A stretch of DNA of 64,000 nucleotides from Martinezella rhizogenes (GTDB lineage: Bacteria > Pseudomonadota > Alphaproteobacteria > Rhizobiales > Rhizobiaceae): contig JAAMEZ010000032.1 in assembly GCA_013322215.1 (NCBI GenBank), positions 212,425-276,424 of the forward strand. The letters run 5' to 3'. The notes below the pieces were generated by a model, which did no database searches, was not told the DNA's origin, and saw only the letters and a list, made by a program, of their open reading frames with translations. This document shows, in pieces, positions 52,024 to 59,937 of this stretch. The translations under genes were made by a program, and so were the position numbers. How positions within the stretch are numbered: position 1 is the first letter of the stretch; the number at the start of each line of letters is the position of its first letter.

Positions 52024-53538
52024 ATGTCCATTGCACTTCTTGGTGATCCGATCGTCCAGTTCTGTATCCTGGTCGTCATTGGCACATTCGTCAGCCGCAT
52101 CATGCTGCGCCATCAGCGCGCGGGGCGTCTGATTGGCCAGATCGTCTTCTTCGTCAGCCTGACGGCCCTTTTGCTTTATCACGGCATCGTCCCCTATGAG
52201 CCGAGCCCGCCGCAGGACTCGGTAACGCTGCGCACCTTCACGGGCTTTGCCAAGATCATCTGGTGGATCAACGGCGCCTGGGTGCTGATCGCCTGCGTGC
52301 GGCTGTTCCTGATTTTCGAGCGCAAGCCCCGCGAGGGCCGGCTGCTGCAGGATCTGATCGTCGGCGTCATCTATCTCGGCGCCATTCTCTCCATCGTCGG
52401 CGATGTCTTCAGCGTCCCGATCGGCACGCTGATCGCGACATCAGGCGTCTTTGCGATCATTCTCGGTCTCGCCTTGCAGAGCACCTTGAGCGACGTCTTC
52501 TCCGGCATCGCCCTCAATCTCGGCCGACCCTATTCCGTCGGCGATTGGATCGTCCTCGACAATGACATCCAGGGCCGTGTCGTCGAAACCAACTGGCGCG
52601 CCACGCAATTGCTGAGCGGCACCAACGATCTGGTCGTCATTCCGAACAGCATCCTTGCCAAGACGCGGCTGACCAATCTTTCCTCGCCCGATGAGAGCCA
52701 TGGCGCCACCGTCACCGTGCGGATCCAGCCGACCGCTGTGCCGCCCGTCATCATCGACGTGATGCAAAACGTATTGATCAGCTGCAACTCGATCCAGAAA
52801 AACCCGGAACCCAGCGTCGCCATCAATTCCATCGATGGGCAGGCGATCGAATTGCAACTGTCCTTCCGTGTGCGCGACATGTCGCTGACGATGGCCGCAA
52901 AGAACGAAATCTATGATCTGCTATTCCGTCATACCAAGGCGGCAGGCCTGAAATTTGCCGATCCTCCCGGCACGATCATGCTTCCGATGGAGAAAAAGGC
53001 TGAGACATCCGACGAGAAGCAACATGCTCCGGGAACGCCCTGGCGATTGGTCAGCAATATCCCGCTATTCTCATCACTGACCGAAGATGAGAAGGAACAT
53101 CTCGCGTCGCATATGCAACGCCGAACCTATCGCAAGGATGCCGTGATCGCCGAACAGGATGCCCGCCTTCGGGCGCTGACGATCGTCCGCTCCGGTGTTG
53201 TCAGCATCACCCGCCGCGAAGGACATCGGCAGATCGAGCTGACCCGCCTCGCCCCGGGAGATTATTTCGGTGAAAACGGCCTGCTGATGGGATCGGGAGA
53301 AGTCGGGACGGTTCGCGCCCTGACCTTCGTCGTCACTTATGAAATCGGCGAGGACTGCCTGGCGCCGCTGCTACGTGACCGACCGACGCTTGCCGAGGAG
53401 CTTGGCGCGATCATGGCAAAGCGCATCGAGGCCGAACAACATCTCTTCGCCAATGCCGACATGCTGGTCCATGGCGCTCCCGTAAGCTCGCTAAGCTCGC
53501 GCATCAAGCATCTCTTTCAGCTGCAGCAGCACGACTAG
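52024..53538 (+). CDS. Cyclic-nucleotide-gated MscS-type channel (bCNG)
   Basis: 504 residues. Transmembrane helices at about 10-25, 38-55, 80-98 and 110-130 lead into the MscS pore helix and beta domain (GTLIATSGVFAIILGLALQSTLSDVFSGIALNLGRPYSVGDWIVL). After a linker at about 325-345 comes a cyclic nucleotide-binding domain (FSSLTEDEKEHLASHMQRRTYRKDAVIAEQD, then APGDYFGENGLLMGSGEVGTVRAL). This fusion defines the bCNG channels, gated by cAMP or cGMP and generally not by tension. The start is close to 52024. It stands alone, followed by a RIME-like repeat. Confidence 0.9.
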   Translation: MSIALLGDPIVQFCILVVIGTFVSRIMLRHQRAGRLIGQIVFFVSLTALLLYHGIVPYEPSPPQDSVTLRTFTGFAKIIWWINGAWVLIACVRLFLIFERKPREGRLLQDLIVGVIYLGAILSIVGDVFSVPIGTLIATSGVFAIILGLALQSTLSDVFSGIALNLGRPYSVGDWIVLDNDIQGRVVETNWRATQLLSGTNDLVVIPNSILAKTRLTNLSSPDESHGATVTVRIQPTAVPPVIIDVMQNVLISCNSIQKNPEPSVAINSIDGQAIELQLSFRVRDMSLTMAAKNEIYDLLFRHTKAAGLKFADPPGTIMLPMEKKAETSDEKQHAPGTPWRLVSNIPLFSSLTEDEKEHLASHMQRRTYRKDAVIAEQDARLRALTIVRSGVVSITRREGHRQIELTRLAPGDYFGENGLLMGSGEVGTVRALTFVVTYEIGEDCLAPLLRDRPTLAEELGAIMAKRIEAEQHLFANADMLVHGAPVSSLSSRIKHLFQLQQHD

Positions 53539-53639
53539 AGCAATTCCAGGAAAAGTGCGCAGCGGTTTTTCGTTCGGAATTTCATGAAAACAAAGAGATA
53601 GAGCGGTTCAGAGATTCCGTGAAAAGCTGAACCGCTCTA
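53536..53639. repeat. RIME-like intergenic repeat
   Basis: The first ~45 bases nearly repeat those at 26464. The second half is a perfect 12-bp inverted repeat, TAGAGCGGTTCA (53599-53610) and TGAACCGCTCTA (53628-53639). It starts on the stop codon of the channel gene and ends on the stop codon of the convergent quinone-reductase gene, so it can serve as a two-sided 3' structure. Confidence 0.8.
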
Positions 53640-54248
53640 GGCCGCATCGGCCGTCTTTTGCGATAGTGAGGCCGCAAAGAGATTTTGTCCGATGGTACGG
53701 GCGGTATCGAGGTGAGAGGTCATGTCCCGCGTTTCCGTCAGGAGCAATTCGGAGGACATGACAGGAGCGCCGCAATATCCAAAAATTCCGTGGTCGATCT
53801 GCGTCCTCATGGCACCGAAATAGCCGTGGCGCGCATAGGTGCGCATTGTCGCCCCGCCGATGGCAATCAGGTGGATGCGAAGATGTCGCAATCTTTTGAC
53901 CGGCCTGTCGCCGGGCATCTCGTCATAGGCCCAGCCATTGCTGAACACCCGATCGATCCATCCCTTGAGAAGCCCCGGCATCGACCACCAATAAACGGGA
54001 TAGACCAGCACCAGTGCGTCGGCACGATCGATACGCGCCTGCTCGGCAACAACATCTTCAGGCGACGGCCCTTCCCTGAGATGTGCGGCGATATCGGCCG
54101 CGGTGAACCTCGGATCAAAGCCTTCCGCCGCAAGATCGGCGATTTCGAACGCAGCTCCTGAAGCCGTTACGCCTTCGGCGACTTCGGCTGCGATACGATG
54201 GCTGAAAGAATCGGGATTCGGATGGGCGACGACGATAAGCGCATGCAT
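53637..54248 (-). CDS. NAD(P)H:quinone oxidoreductase (flavodoxin-like, NQO1/MdaB family)
   Basis: 203 residues. The flavodoxin-like fold starts ALIVVAHPNPDSFSHRIAAEV; the FMN/FAD loop VLVYPVYWWSMPGLLKGWIDRVFSNGWAY is the hallmark of the family. It reduces quinones by two electrons, avoiding semiquinone radicals. The ATG at 54248 gives the usual N terminus. It is divergent from a TetR regulator across an inverted repeat and is therefore probably induced by quinones or similar electrophiles. Confidence 0.92.
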   Translation of the reverse strand: MHALIVVAHPNPDSFSHRIAAEVAEGVTASGAAFEIADLAAEGFDPRFTAADIAAHLREGPSPEDVVAEQARIDRADALVLVYPVYWWSMPGLLKGWIDRVFSNGWAYDEMPGDRPVKRLRHLRIHLIAIGGATMRTYARHGYFGAMRTQIDHGIFGYCGAPVMSSELLLTETRDMTSHLDTARTIGQNLFAASLSQKTADAA

Positions 54249-54290
54249 GTGAAAAACCCCTGCTGACACATTGTAGACGACGGTTCAGTC

Positions 54291-54325
54291 TTATATACTT
54301 TTAGTAAGTTACTTTTGGTATATAA
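54291..54325. promoter_or_regulatory. Operator between quinone reductase and tetR
   Basis: TTATATAC (54291-54298) and GTATATAA (54318-54325) are exact inverses. Between them, ACTTTTAGTA and ACTTTTGGTA form a direct repeat 14 bp apart (54297-54306, 54311-54320). It ends 2 nt before the tetR start. Confidence 0.65.
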
Positions 54326-54327
54326 CG

Positions 54328-54933
54328 ATGTCAAGCAAGCAGACAAAGAAACCGGAGACCCGCAGCCGGCTGACGCGGGAGGAGCGTTACCGGCAGCTCA
54401 TCGAGATCGCCTGGCAGATCGTCGGCGAAGAAGGCACGGAAGCCTTAACGCTTGGCCGACTGTCCGAGCGTGCCGGCGTGACGAAACCCGTCGTCTACGA
54501 CCATTTTATCACCCGTTCCGGGCTGCTGGCCGCACTTTATCGCGAATTCGACATCAGGCAGACGAAGGTGATGGATGCAGCGCTTCAAGCGAGCACCCCG
54601 ACACTGGCGGGCCGAGCCGAGGTGATAGCGGCCTCCTATGTTGATTGCGTGCTGCTTCAGGGCCGCGAAATACCAGGCATTATCGCCGCGCTTGCAGGCT
54701 CGCCGGAGCTTGAAAAGATCAAGCGCGAATATGAGACGGCCTTCATCGAGAAGTGCCGTGCGCTGCTTGCCCCCTTCGCCAATGCCGGCTCCATCGCATC
54801 GGCCGGTCTCTGGGCGATGCTGGGTGCCGCAGAGGCCTTATCCTATGCTGCAACGATGGGCGACATCAGCCCGCAGCAGGCAAAGGACGAACTCTTTGAA
54901 ACCATCAAGGCCATGGTCGCAAGAAGCGCGTGA
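54328..54933 (+). CDS. TetR-family regulator
   Basis: 201 residues. Helix-turn-helix: IEIAWQIVGEEGTEALTLGRLSERAGVTKPVVYDHFITRSGLLAALYREF; the C-terminal ligand domain is Ala-rich and has two Cys (YVDCVLLQ, EKCRALL). It is divergent from the quinone reductase and presumably represses it. The ATG at 54328 directly abuts the operator, so binding would also block its own gene. Confidence 0.92.
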   Translation: MSSKQTKKPETRSRLTREERYRQLIEIAWQIVGEEGTEALTLGRLSERAGVTKPVVYDHFITRSGLLAALYREFDIRQTKVMDAALQASTPTLAGRAEVIAASYVDCVLLQGREIPGIIAALAGSPELEKIKREYETAFIEKCRALLAPFANAGSIASAGLWAMLGAAEALSYAATMGDISPQQAKDELFETIKAMVARSA

Positions 54934-54987
54934 GGCCAATCTCGCGGCGCTGTCAGCTCTCGGGCCGGGCCTGACAGGCCGGCCCCG

Positions 54988-56517
54988 TCAGTTCGATTGC
55001 GTTGCCGGCGTTGCCTTGACCTGCCCGGCATAAAACACCTTGGCATCGCTCGTGAACTGCTCGCGCGACATCGGCCGCGTGTAGAACATATGGCCACCGC
55101 GATAGAGTTTCAGCGCCACCCGATCGGCAAAGGCGGGCGGCATATGGTCGAGCACATATTTGTTGACGCCGAAGGGAATGACGAGATCGCTGTAACCCTG
55201 CCCGATCATCACCCGAAATGATGGCGTCAGCGACAGCAGCTCCTTGAGATCGTCGCTGGCGCCCGCGGTCCCGCGCGAGCCGCCATTGCGCCCACCCCAT
55301 TTCCACTCCCTGTTCACCGATGACGACAGCAATGCGTAGGTCATGTCGGTGTGGAAGCCCAGCTCATCGCGAGCATAGCCGGAAAAGGCGCCGCCATAGG
55401 CGCGGACGAACCCGTCCAGAACGGGATCGCCGCCATGCTCGGCCTCCGACTGCGGATAGGGGTCCGGCGCCAGGAACGAGGCGTCATAGGCACTCGCCAC
55501 ATCCGCACCGCCGCCATCGGAATGCTTGCGATAGGCCCCGCTGAGAAAGCCCTGGTTCTTGGCGACGACATCTTGCGGAATGCCGGTCAGTTTCGCCACG
55601 CGCCCATAGAAGGCTTGGCCGGCATCGCCCGATGGCGGCGGCCCGGCAAGTGCCGGTAGATATTCGTTCAAGGCGAAAGCCTGGGCATCCTGGACCGCCT
55701 TCTCGCTGAAGGCATTTTGACGTTCCAGCTCGGCGGCCGCCAGCGACGGCAGCTGCAAGGCAGCGCCAAGCGCATCCTCACCACCGCCGAAGACAAACCG
55801 GCCCTCCAGCAGGGGCGACAGCATGACGATGCCGGAAATCAGAATGCCCTGGTCCTCGCGCAGGCTGTTGGCAACCTTGACCGAACGAAAACCGCCATAG
55901 CTCTCCCCGAGAATATATTTCGGCGACGCCGCCCGGCTGTTGTGGGTGACATAAAGAGCGATCGCCTTGGCAAGGCTTTCGGCGTCGCTGTCGACGCTAT
56001 AGAAATCGTTTTGGTCGTCCGGCTTGGCGCTGCGGCTCCAGCCAGTGCCGACCGGATCGATCAGCACGAGATCGGTGAATTCGAGCCAGCTTTGCGGGTT
56101 GTCGACCAGCTTGGCATTGGCGCCATCGCGCCCGTCTGCGCCAAAATCGACGATGCGTGGACCAACGAGCCCGAGGTTGAGGAAGGCGGAGGCAGCACCC
56201 GGCCCGCCATTGAACACGAAGGTCACGGGCCGGTTCGCATCCCGGTTCTTGGCGACATAGGCAGTGTAGAAGATTGCAGCACTACGCTGACCATCCTGAC
56301 CGAAGAGATCGAGCGTTCCAGCCGTCGCCGTATAGGGAATGGTCTTGCCGTCAGCATTGAGAACATGGTCGCTGACCGCATCGGGCGGCAGGAGCGCGAG
56401 CACGCCGCTCGCGCTGGCAGGCGCGCCATGGCCTTGCTCGGGCGGAGCGGCGGATGCCGTTGCCGATATCAGCGAAAGAGCCAGCGCCAGGCCGGGAACC
56501 ATCTGGCGAAAAGACAT
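54988..56517 (-). CDS. S10-family serine carboxypeptidase-like protein, exported
   Basis: 509 residues. A Sec signal peptide ends at about residue 23 (SATASA-AP). The S10 signatures FNGGPGAAS (102-110) and GESYGGF (nucleophile Ser206) are present; the C-terminal His is in KLYRGGHMFYTRP and the Asp in GQGYSDLVIPFG. It should act as a periplasmic exopeptidase or hydrolase on peptides. The ATG at 56517 has GGAGGA upstream. It converges on tetR. Confidence 0.92.
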   Translation of the reverse strand: MSFRQMVPGLALALSLISATASAAPPEQGHGAPASASGVLALLPPDAVSDHVLNADGKTIPYTATAGTLDLFGQDGQRSAAIFYTAYVAKNRDANRPVTFVFNGGPGAASAFLNLGLVGPRIVDFGADGRDGANAKLVDNPQSWLEFTDLVLIDPVGTGWSRSAKPDDQNDFYSVDSDAESLAKAIALYVTHNSRAASPKYILGESYGGFRSVKVANSLREDQGILISGIVMLSPLLEGRFVFGGGEDALGAALQLPSLAAAELERQNAFSEKAVQDAQAFALNEYLPALAGPPPSGDAGQAFYGRVAKLTGIPQDVVAKNQGFLSGAYRKHSDGGGADVASAYDASFLAPDPYPQSEAEHGGDPVLDGFVRAYGGAFSGYARDELGFHTDMTYALLSSSVNREWKWGGRNGGSRGTAGASDDLKELLSLTPSFRVMIGQGYSDLVIPFGVNKYVLDHMPPAFADRVALKLYRGGHMFYTRPMSREQFTSDAKVFYAGQVKATPATQSN

Positions 56518-56726
56518 GAAATCGCATCCTCCAAAGGGATCATCGCATAGACGTCGTTGCCGGCGATACTATGTCACAGACAACGAGCGCCGAAACTCAA
56601 GAGATGTTGATCGATGAGTTCGGCGGTTTTGAAGGAAGATGCTCTTGAGGGCCTTTGGTCCGTTTGCCAAAGTGGCAGCGGGTACGGCGGCGCGAGCCGA
56701 TCAAAGAGATCGCAAGGGAAATGACG

Positions 56727-57458
56727 ATGAAACAGGATATCGAAATCAACACGACCGACGGCACCGCCAAAGCCGCCATCTTCCGCCCCGATAGTGGCGC
56801 ATCCGCCGAGCATGGCGTGATCCTCTACATGGATGCCATGGGGCCGCGTTCGTCGCTCAATGGCATGGCGCAGCGACTGGCCGATGCCGGCTATATCGTG
56901 CTGCTTCCCGATCTCTTCTATCGCTTCGGCGCCTACGGTCCTTTCGATGGCAATGCCTTTAACAACCCGGCATCGCGCGAGACGATCATGACGATGCTGC
57001 GCGGCACGACGCAGCAGATGACGAAGAACGACAGCGCCGCATTTCTTGACGCCCTATCTGCCGCCGGCGCCAAAGGCCCGGCCGGCGTGGTCGGCTATTG
57101 CATGGGCGGCGGCCGCGCGCTGACCGCCGCTGCCGCCTATCCCGACCGCATCGCGGTGGCCGCAAGCTTCCATGGCGGCAATCTGGCGAGCGACGCGGAA
57201 GATAGCCCGCACCGTCTTGCCGCCGATATCAAGGCCCGCGTCTATGTCGGTGTCGCAGGCGTCGACAACAGCTTTCCGCCGGAGCAATCGGCCCGTCTTG
57301 CCGAAGCGTTCCGCACCGGCGATGTCGATCACGCCATCGAAAACTATGTCGGCATGGCGCATGGATGGACCGTGCCGGACCATGGCGTTTATGACGCCGC
57401 CGGCGCCGAGCGACACTGGAAGCGGCTGCTGAACCTGTTCGAAGAGGCCTTCGCCTAG
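56727..57458 (+). CDS. Dienelactone hydrolase family protein
   Basis: 243 residues. Alpha/beta hydrolase with the dienelactone triad Cys125 (GYCMGGG), Asp180 (GVDNSFP) and His212 (AHGWTVPD). The cysteine nucleophile places it in the DLH group. It may open lactones from chloroaromatic or other ring cleavage, but relatives have wide substrate ranges. The ATG at 56727 has AAGGGA 7 nt upstream; the ATG at 56721 is too close to that site. No aromatic-degradation genes flank it apart from the haloalkane dehalogenase 1.5 kb on. Confidence 0.9.
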   Translation: MKQDIEINTTDGTAKAAIFRPDSGASAEHGVILYMDAMGPRSSLNGMAQRLADAGYIVLLPDLFYRFGAYGPFDGNAFNNPASRETIMTMLRGTTQQMTKNDSAAFLDALSAAGAKGPAGVVGYCMGGGRALTAAAAYPDRIAVAASFHGGNLASDAEDSPHRLAADIKARVYVGVAGVDNSFPPEQSARLAEAFRTGDVDHAIENYVGMAHGWTVPDHGVYDAAGAERHWKRLLNLFEEAFA

Positions 57459-57471
57459 TCCAGCACGAACG

Positions 57472-57510
57472 TCCCGTTACCGCCCGGGACAACGGGCCAG
57501 GACAACGGGA
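57472..57510. terminator. Possible hairpin between convergent genes
   Basis: TCCCGTT (57472-57478) pairs with AACGGGA (57504-57510); a direct repeat GGACAACGGG occurs at 57487-57496 and 57500-57509. There is no T tract, so only a weak terminator call. Confidence 0.35.
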
Positions 57511-57535
57511 TGTCCCCTCTCCAGTTCGCGATGGG

Positions 57536-58240
57536 CTAGAACTTGATCTGATCGATGCTGGTCAGCGTCGTCTTCTGCGAGACGCCGGGCGCATTGACCA
57601 TGTGCCAGGCCACATATTGCTCGCCATAAAGCTCTGTCGACGACATGCCGTCGACCGGCAGCACGATGTTCATGCCGTTGAGTGCTGCATCCGTGGCGGT
57701 ATCGAGCACCGCGCCCTCGGAGGCCGTGCCCGTCACGATCACGGTCTTGATGCCCTTGTCGGAGAGGATGCTGCGCAGATTGGTGCCGATGAATTTGTCC
57801 GGCCCGGATTTGACGATCGGCTCACTTGCCAAAGGCGCCAGCGCCGTTGCGATATCCTGCGCCTCGCCAACGCCGGCAAGGCTGAACACGACAAGCATCT
57901 CCTTGGCACGCGCCTGATCGAGCAGGGTTTTCACCTTGGGAACGGAGGCGAGGCAGCGCGGCTTGGTCTTCGCGTTGCACGGCCCCTTGGTCGGGTCCTG
58001 CGCACCGTTGAAGTCGAGGATCAGCAACGCCGTCGTCTTCGGATCGACCGTGACGGATTTCAGCGCGGGCGGCGCCGGCGGCTTCACCTTATCCCACTCG
58101 TCGATGATCGTCTGGGCTGCCGCCGGCGATGTCAGCGCAGGGCTGAAGGCTGCAGCAAGGGCCGCAAAACCCGCGCAGAAAGCAAAAGCCGCTTTCCGCC
58201 TCACGTCACTTGTCTTGCTGATGAAGTTCCTCTCCTGCAT
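57536..58240 (-). CDS. Exported isochorismatase-fold protein lacking the catalytic cysteine
   Basis: 234 residues. A long basic/hydrophobic signal peptide ends near residue 42 (TSPAAA-QT). The fold is that of the isochorismatase/nicotinamidase hydrolases: ALLILDFNGAQD with Asp76 and SGPDKFIGTNLRSIL with Lys149, then VIVTGTASEGAVLDTATDAALNG, where the family has Cys (VxxCV) but here Ala177 stands. So the amidase chemistry is doubtful; a binding or altered role is likelier. The ATG at 58240 has AAGGGA upstream. It is downstream of the second marR gene on the same strand. Confidence 0.82.
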   Translation of the reverse strand: MQERNFISKTSDVRRKAAFAFCAGFAALAAAFSPALTSPAAAQTIIDEWDKVKPPAPPALKSVTVDPKTTALLILDFNGAQDPTKGPCNAKTKPRCLASVPKVKTLLDQARAKEMLVVFSLAGVGEAQDIATALAPLASEPIVKSGPDKFIGTNLRSILSDKGIKTVIVTGTASEGAVLDTATDAALNGMNIVLPVDGMSSTELYGEQYVAWHMVNAPGVSQKTTLTSIDQIKF

Positions 58241-58369
58241 CGACGTTCCCTTCGGTTGACCATGGTGCAAAAGAGATAGGCTAGAAACCGTGACGGGGTA
58301 ACGAAACTCTTCGTGATAACGATGCGCGGCGCGCGGCACCTTCGCCATGTGCCCGGTAAATCCAGCCGC

Positions 58370-58849
58370 CTATGTCGCCGCGTCATCCGTCGACTCTTCG
58401 GCGGTTCCATCGCCACGAAGCTTGCCAAGCACCGCCTGCAAAGCCTGCTTGAGCCCTTCGATCTCCTGCGCACCGGCAATACCGGACCACCGCTCATCCA
58501 CAAGGCGACCGGTTGAAACAGCGACCGGCCGCACACCTCTGCCGCGTTCGGTCAGAAAAACCAACCTTGCCCGCCGGTCGTTGGGGTCCGGCCGGCGCTC
58601 GACATAGCCGAGGCGCTCCAGCTCCTCCACGGCCTGCGTCATCGTCTGTTTGCGAACATGGGCAAGACGGGTGAGCTCGCTCACCTGGATTCCCTCCGGA
58701 CGCATGAAGGTGAACACGTTGGCATGCGGCGGCCGGATATCGCCGTAACCGGCCTCTTCCAGCGCGGTTTCGACATCCTGTGTCCAATGTTGATGCACGA
58801 GCCGCAACAGCAGCCCCAGGGACAGACGGGTGGGAGTACAATTTTCCAT
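58370..58849 (-). CDS. MarR-family regulator (next to haloalkane dehalogenase)
   Basis: 159 residues. Winged helix: HANVFTFMRPEGIQVSELTRLAHVRKQTMTQAVEELERLGYVERRPDPNDRRARLVFLTERG; the wing has the conserved DPNDRRAR. The ATG at 58849 is preferred; the start at 58873 would put the start codon inside the operator. It is divergent from the dehalogenase gene across two AGGTACCT/AGGCACCT sites. The isochorismatase-fold gene lies downstream on the same strand. Confidence 0.9.
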   Translation of the reverse strand: MENCTPTRLSLGLLLRLVHQHWTQDVETALEEAGYGDIRPPHANVFTFMRPEGIQVSELTRLAHVRKQTMTQAVEELERLGYVERRPDPNDRRARLVFLTERGRGVRPVAVSTGRLVDERWSGIAGAQEIEGLKQALQAVLGKLRGDGTAEESTDDAAT

Positions 58850-58859
58850 GGATATAGAC

Positions 58860-58895
58860 AGGCACCTGACCATTGTGATAGATGGACAGGTACCT
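58860..58895. promoter_or_regulatory. Putative MarR operators (same core as at 48929-48962)
   Basis: AGGCACCT (58860-58867) and AGGTACCT (58888-58895), 28 bp apart, each with flanking A/C forming near-palindromes (CAGGCACCTG; CAGGTACCTT). The same two 8-mers occur in the other marR promoter of this window. Confidence 0.7.
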
Positions 58896-58925
58896 TACCA
58901 CTTCATCCCACGAGAGGATACCCAC

Positions 58926-59789
58926 ATGCCTTCGCTCGATGTGCTGGACTCGACGCTCTTCTACGAGGATGCCGGAACGGGAACGCCCTTCGTCTTCCTG
59001 CACGGCAATCCGACCTCATCCTACTTGTGGCGGCATATCACCCCAGCCATCACTACACCGGCTCGCCGTCTTGCTCCCGATCTCATCGGCATGGGCCAGT
59101 CCGGCAAGCCCGATATCGCCTATTCATTTGCCGACCACGCGCGCTATCTCGACGCCTGGTTCGACGAACTCGCGCTCGATGATGTCGTATTGATCGGCCA
59201 TGATTGGGGCGGCGCGCTCGCCTTCGATTGGGCCGCCCGCCATCCGGAACGCGTGCGCGGCATTGCCTTCATGGAAACGATCATCAGGCCGTTGACCTGG
59301 AACGACATGCCGAATGCACGCGCCCGCTACGAAGTGCTGCGTTCGCCGGGCACAGGCGAAGCGAAGGTTCTGGACGAGAATTTCTTCATCGAGCAGGCAC
59401 TGAAAGCCACGGTTCTGAATGAATTGAGCGTCGAGGATCACTCCGTCTACCGCGCCCCCTACCCCACACGCGAAAGCCGCCGGCCGCTGCTTGCCTGGCC
59501 GCGCGCGATGCCGATCGAAGGTGAACCGGCCGATGTCGTTGCGCGCATCGAGACCTATGATGCCTGGCTTGCCCGCAGCGAAGATATCCCGAAGCTGCTG
59601 CTGACCTTCGATGGTCCAGCGGAGACGCTGCTGGTCGGCGAGACGATGACGGAGTGGTGCCGCGAGAATATTGCCGGATTGGAGATCGAAAACTGCGGGC
59701 CGGCAAGGCACATCGCACCGGAAGATCAGCCCGAAGCGATTGCAGCGGCAATCTCCAGCTGGGCCGCGCGTCACATATTGTCCCGTTGA
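58926..59789 (+). CDS. Haloalkane dehalogenase, HLD-II subfamily
   Basis: 287 residues. Alpha/beta hydrolase with nucleophile Asp93 (GHDWGGAL), halide-binding Asn28 (HGNPTSSYLWR) and Trp94, acid Glu117 (AFMETIIRP) and base His262 (ARHIAPEDQP). These residues match the LinB/DhaA group, and distinguish it from epoxide hydrolases. It hydrolyses carbon-halogen bonds to alcohols. The ATG at 58926 has GAGAGGA upstream. Expressed divergently from a MarR gene. Confidence 0.9.
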   Translation: MPSLDVLDSTLFYEDAGTGTPFVFLHGNPTSSYLWRHITPAITTPARRLAPDLIGMGQSGKPDIAYSFADHARYLDAWFDELALDDVVLIGHDWGGALAFDWAARHPERVRGIAFMETIIRPLTWNDMPNARARYEVLRSPGTGEAKVLDENFFIEQALKATVLNELSVEDHSVYRAPYPTRESRRPLLAWPRAMPIEGEPADVVARIETYDAWLARSEDIPKLLLTFDGPAETLLVGETMTEWCRENIAGLEIENCGPARHIAPEDQPEAIAAAISSWAARHILSR

Positions 59790-59937
59790 AGCATCAACCT
59801 CCAAGACAAGAGGGATTTCGCCACCCCTGCTCGATGGCAGGCAATTAAGGACAATCGATCGTTGACAAAAACCTCTCAGGCCATAATCTGCGCCTAAGCC
59901 TTTGCGATTGCCCAATTTTCTTTTGGAGATCAGGATC

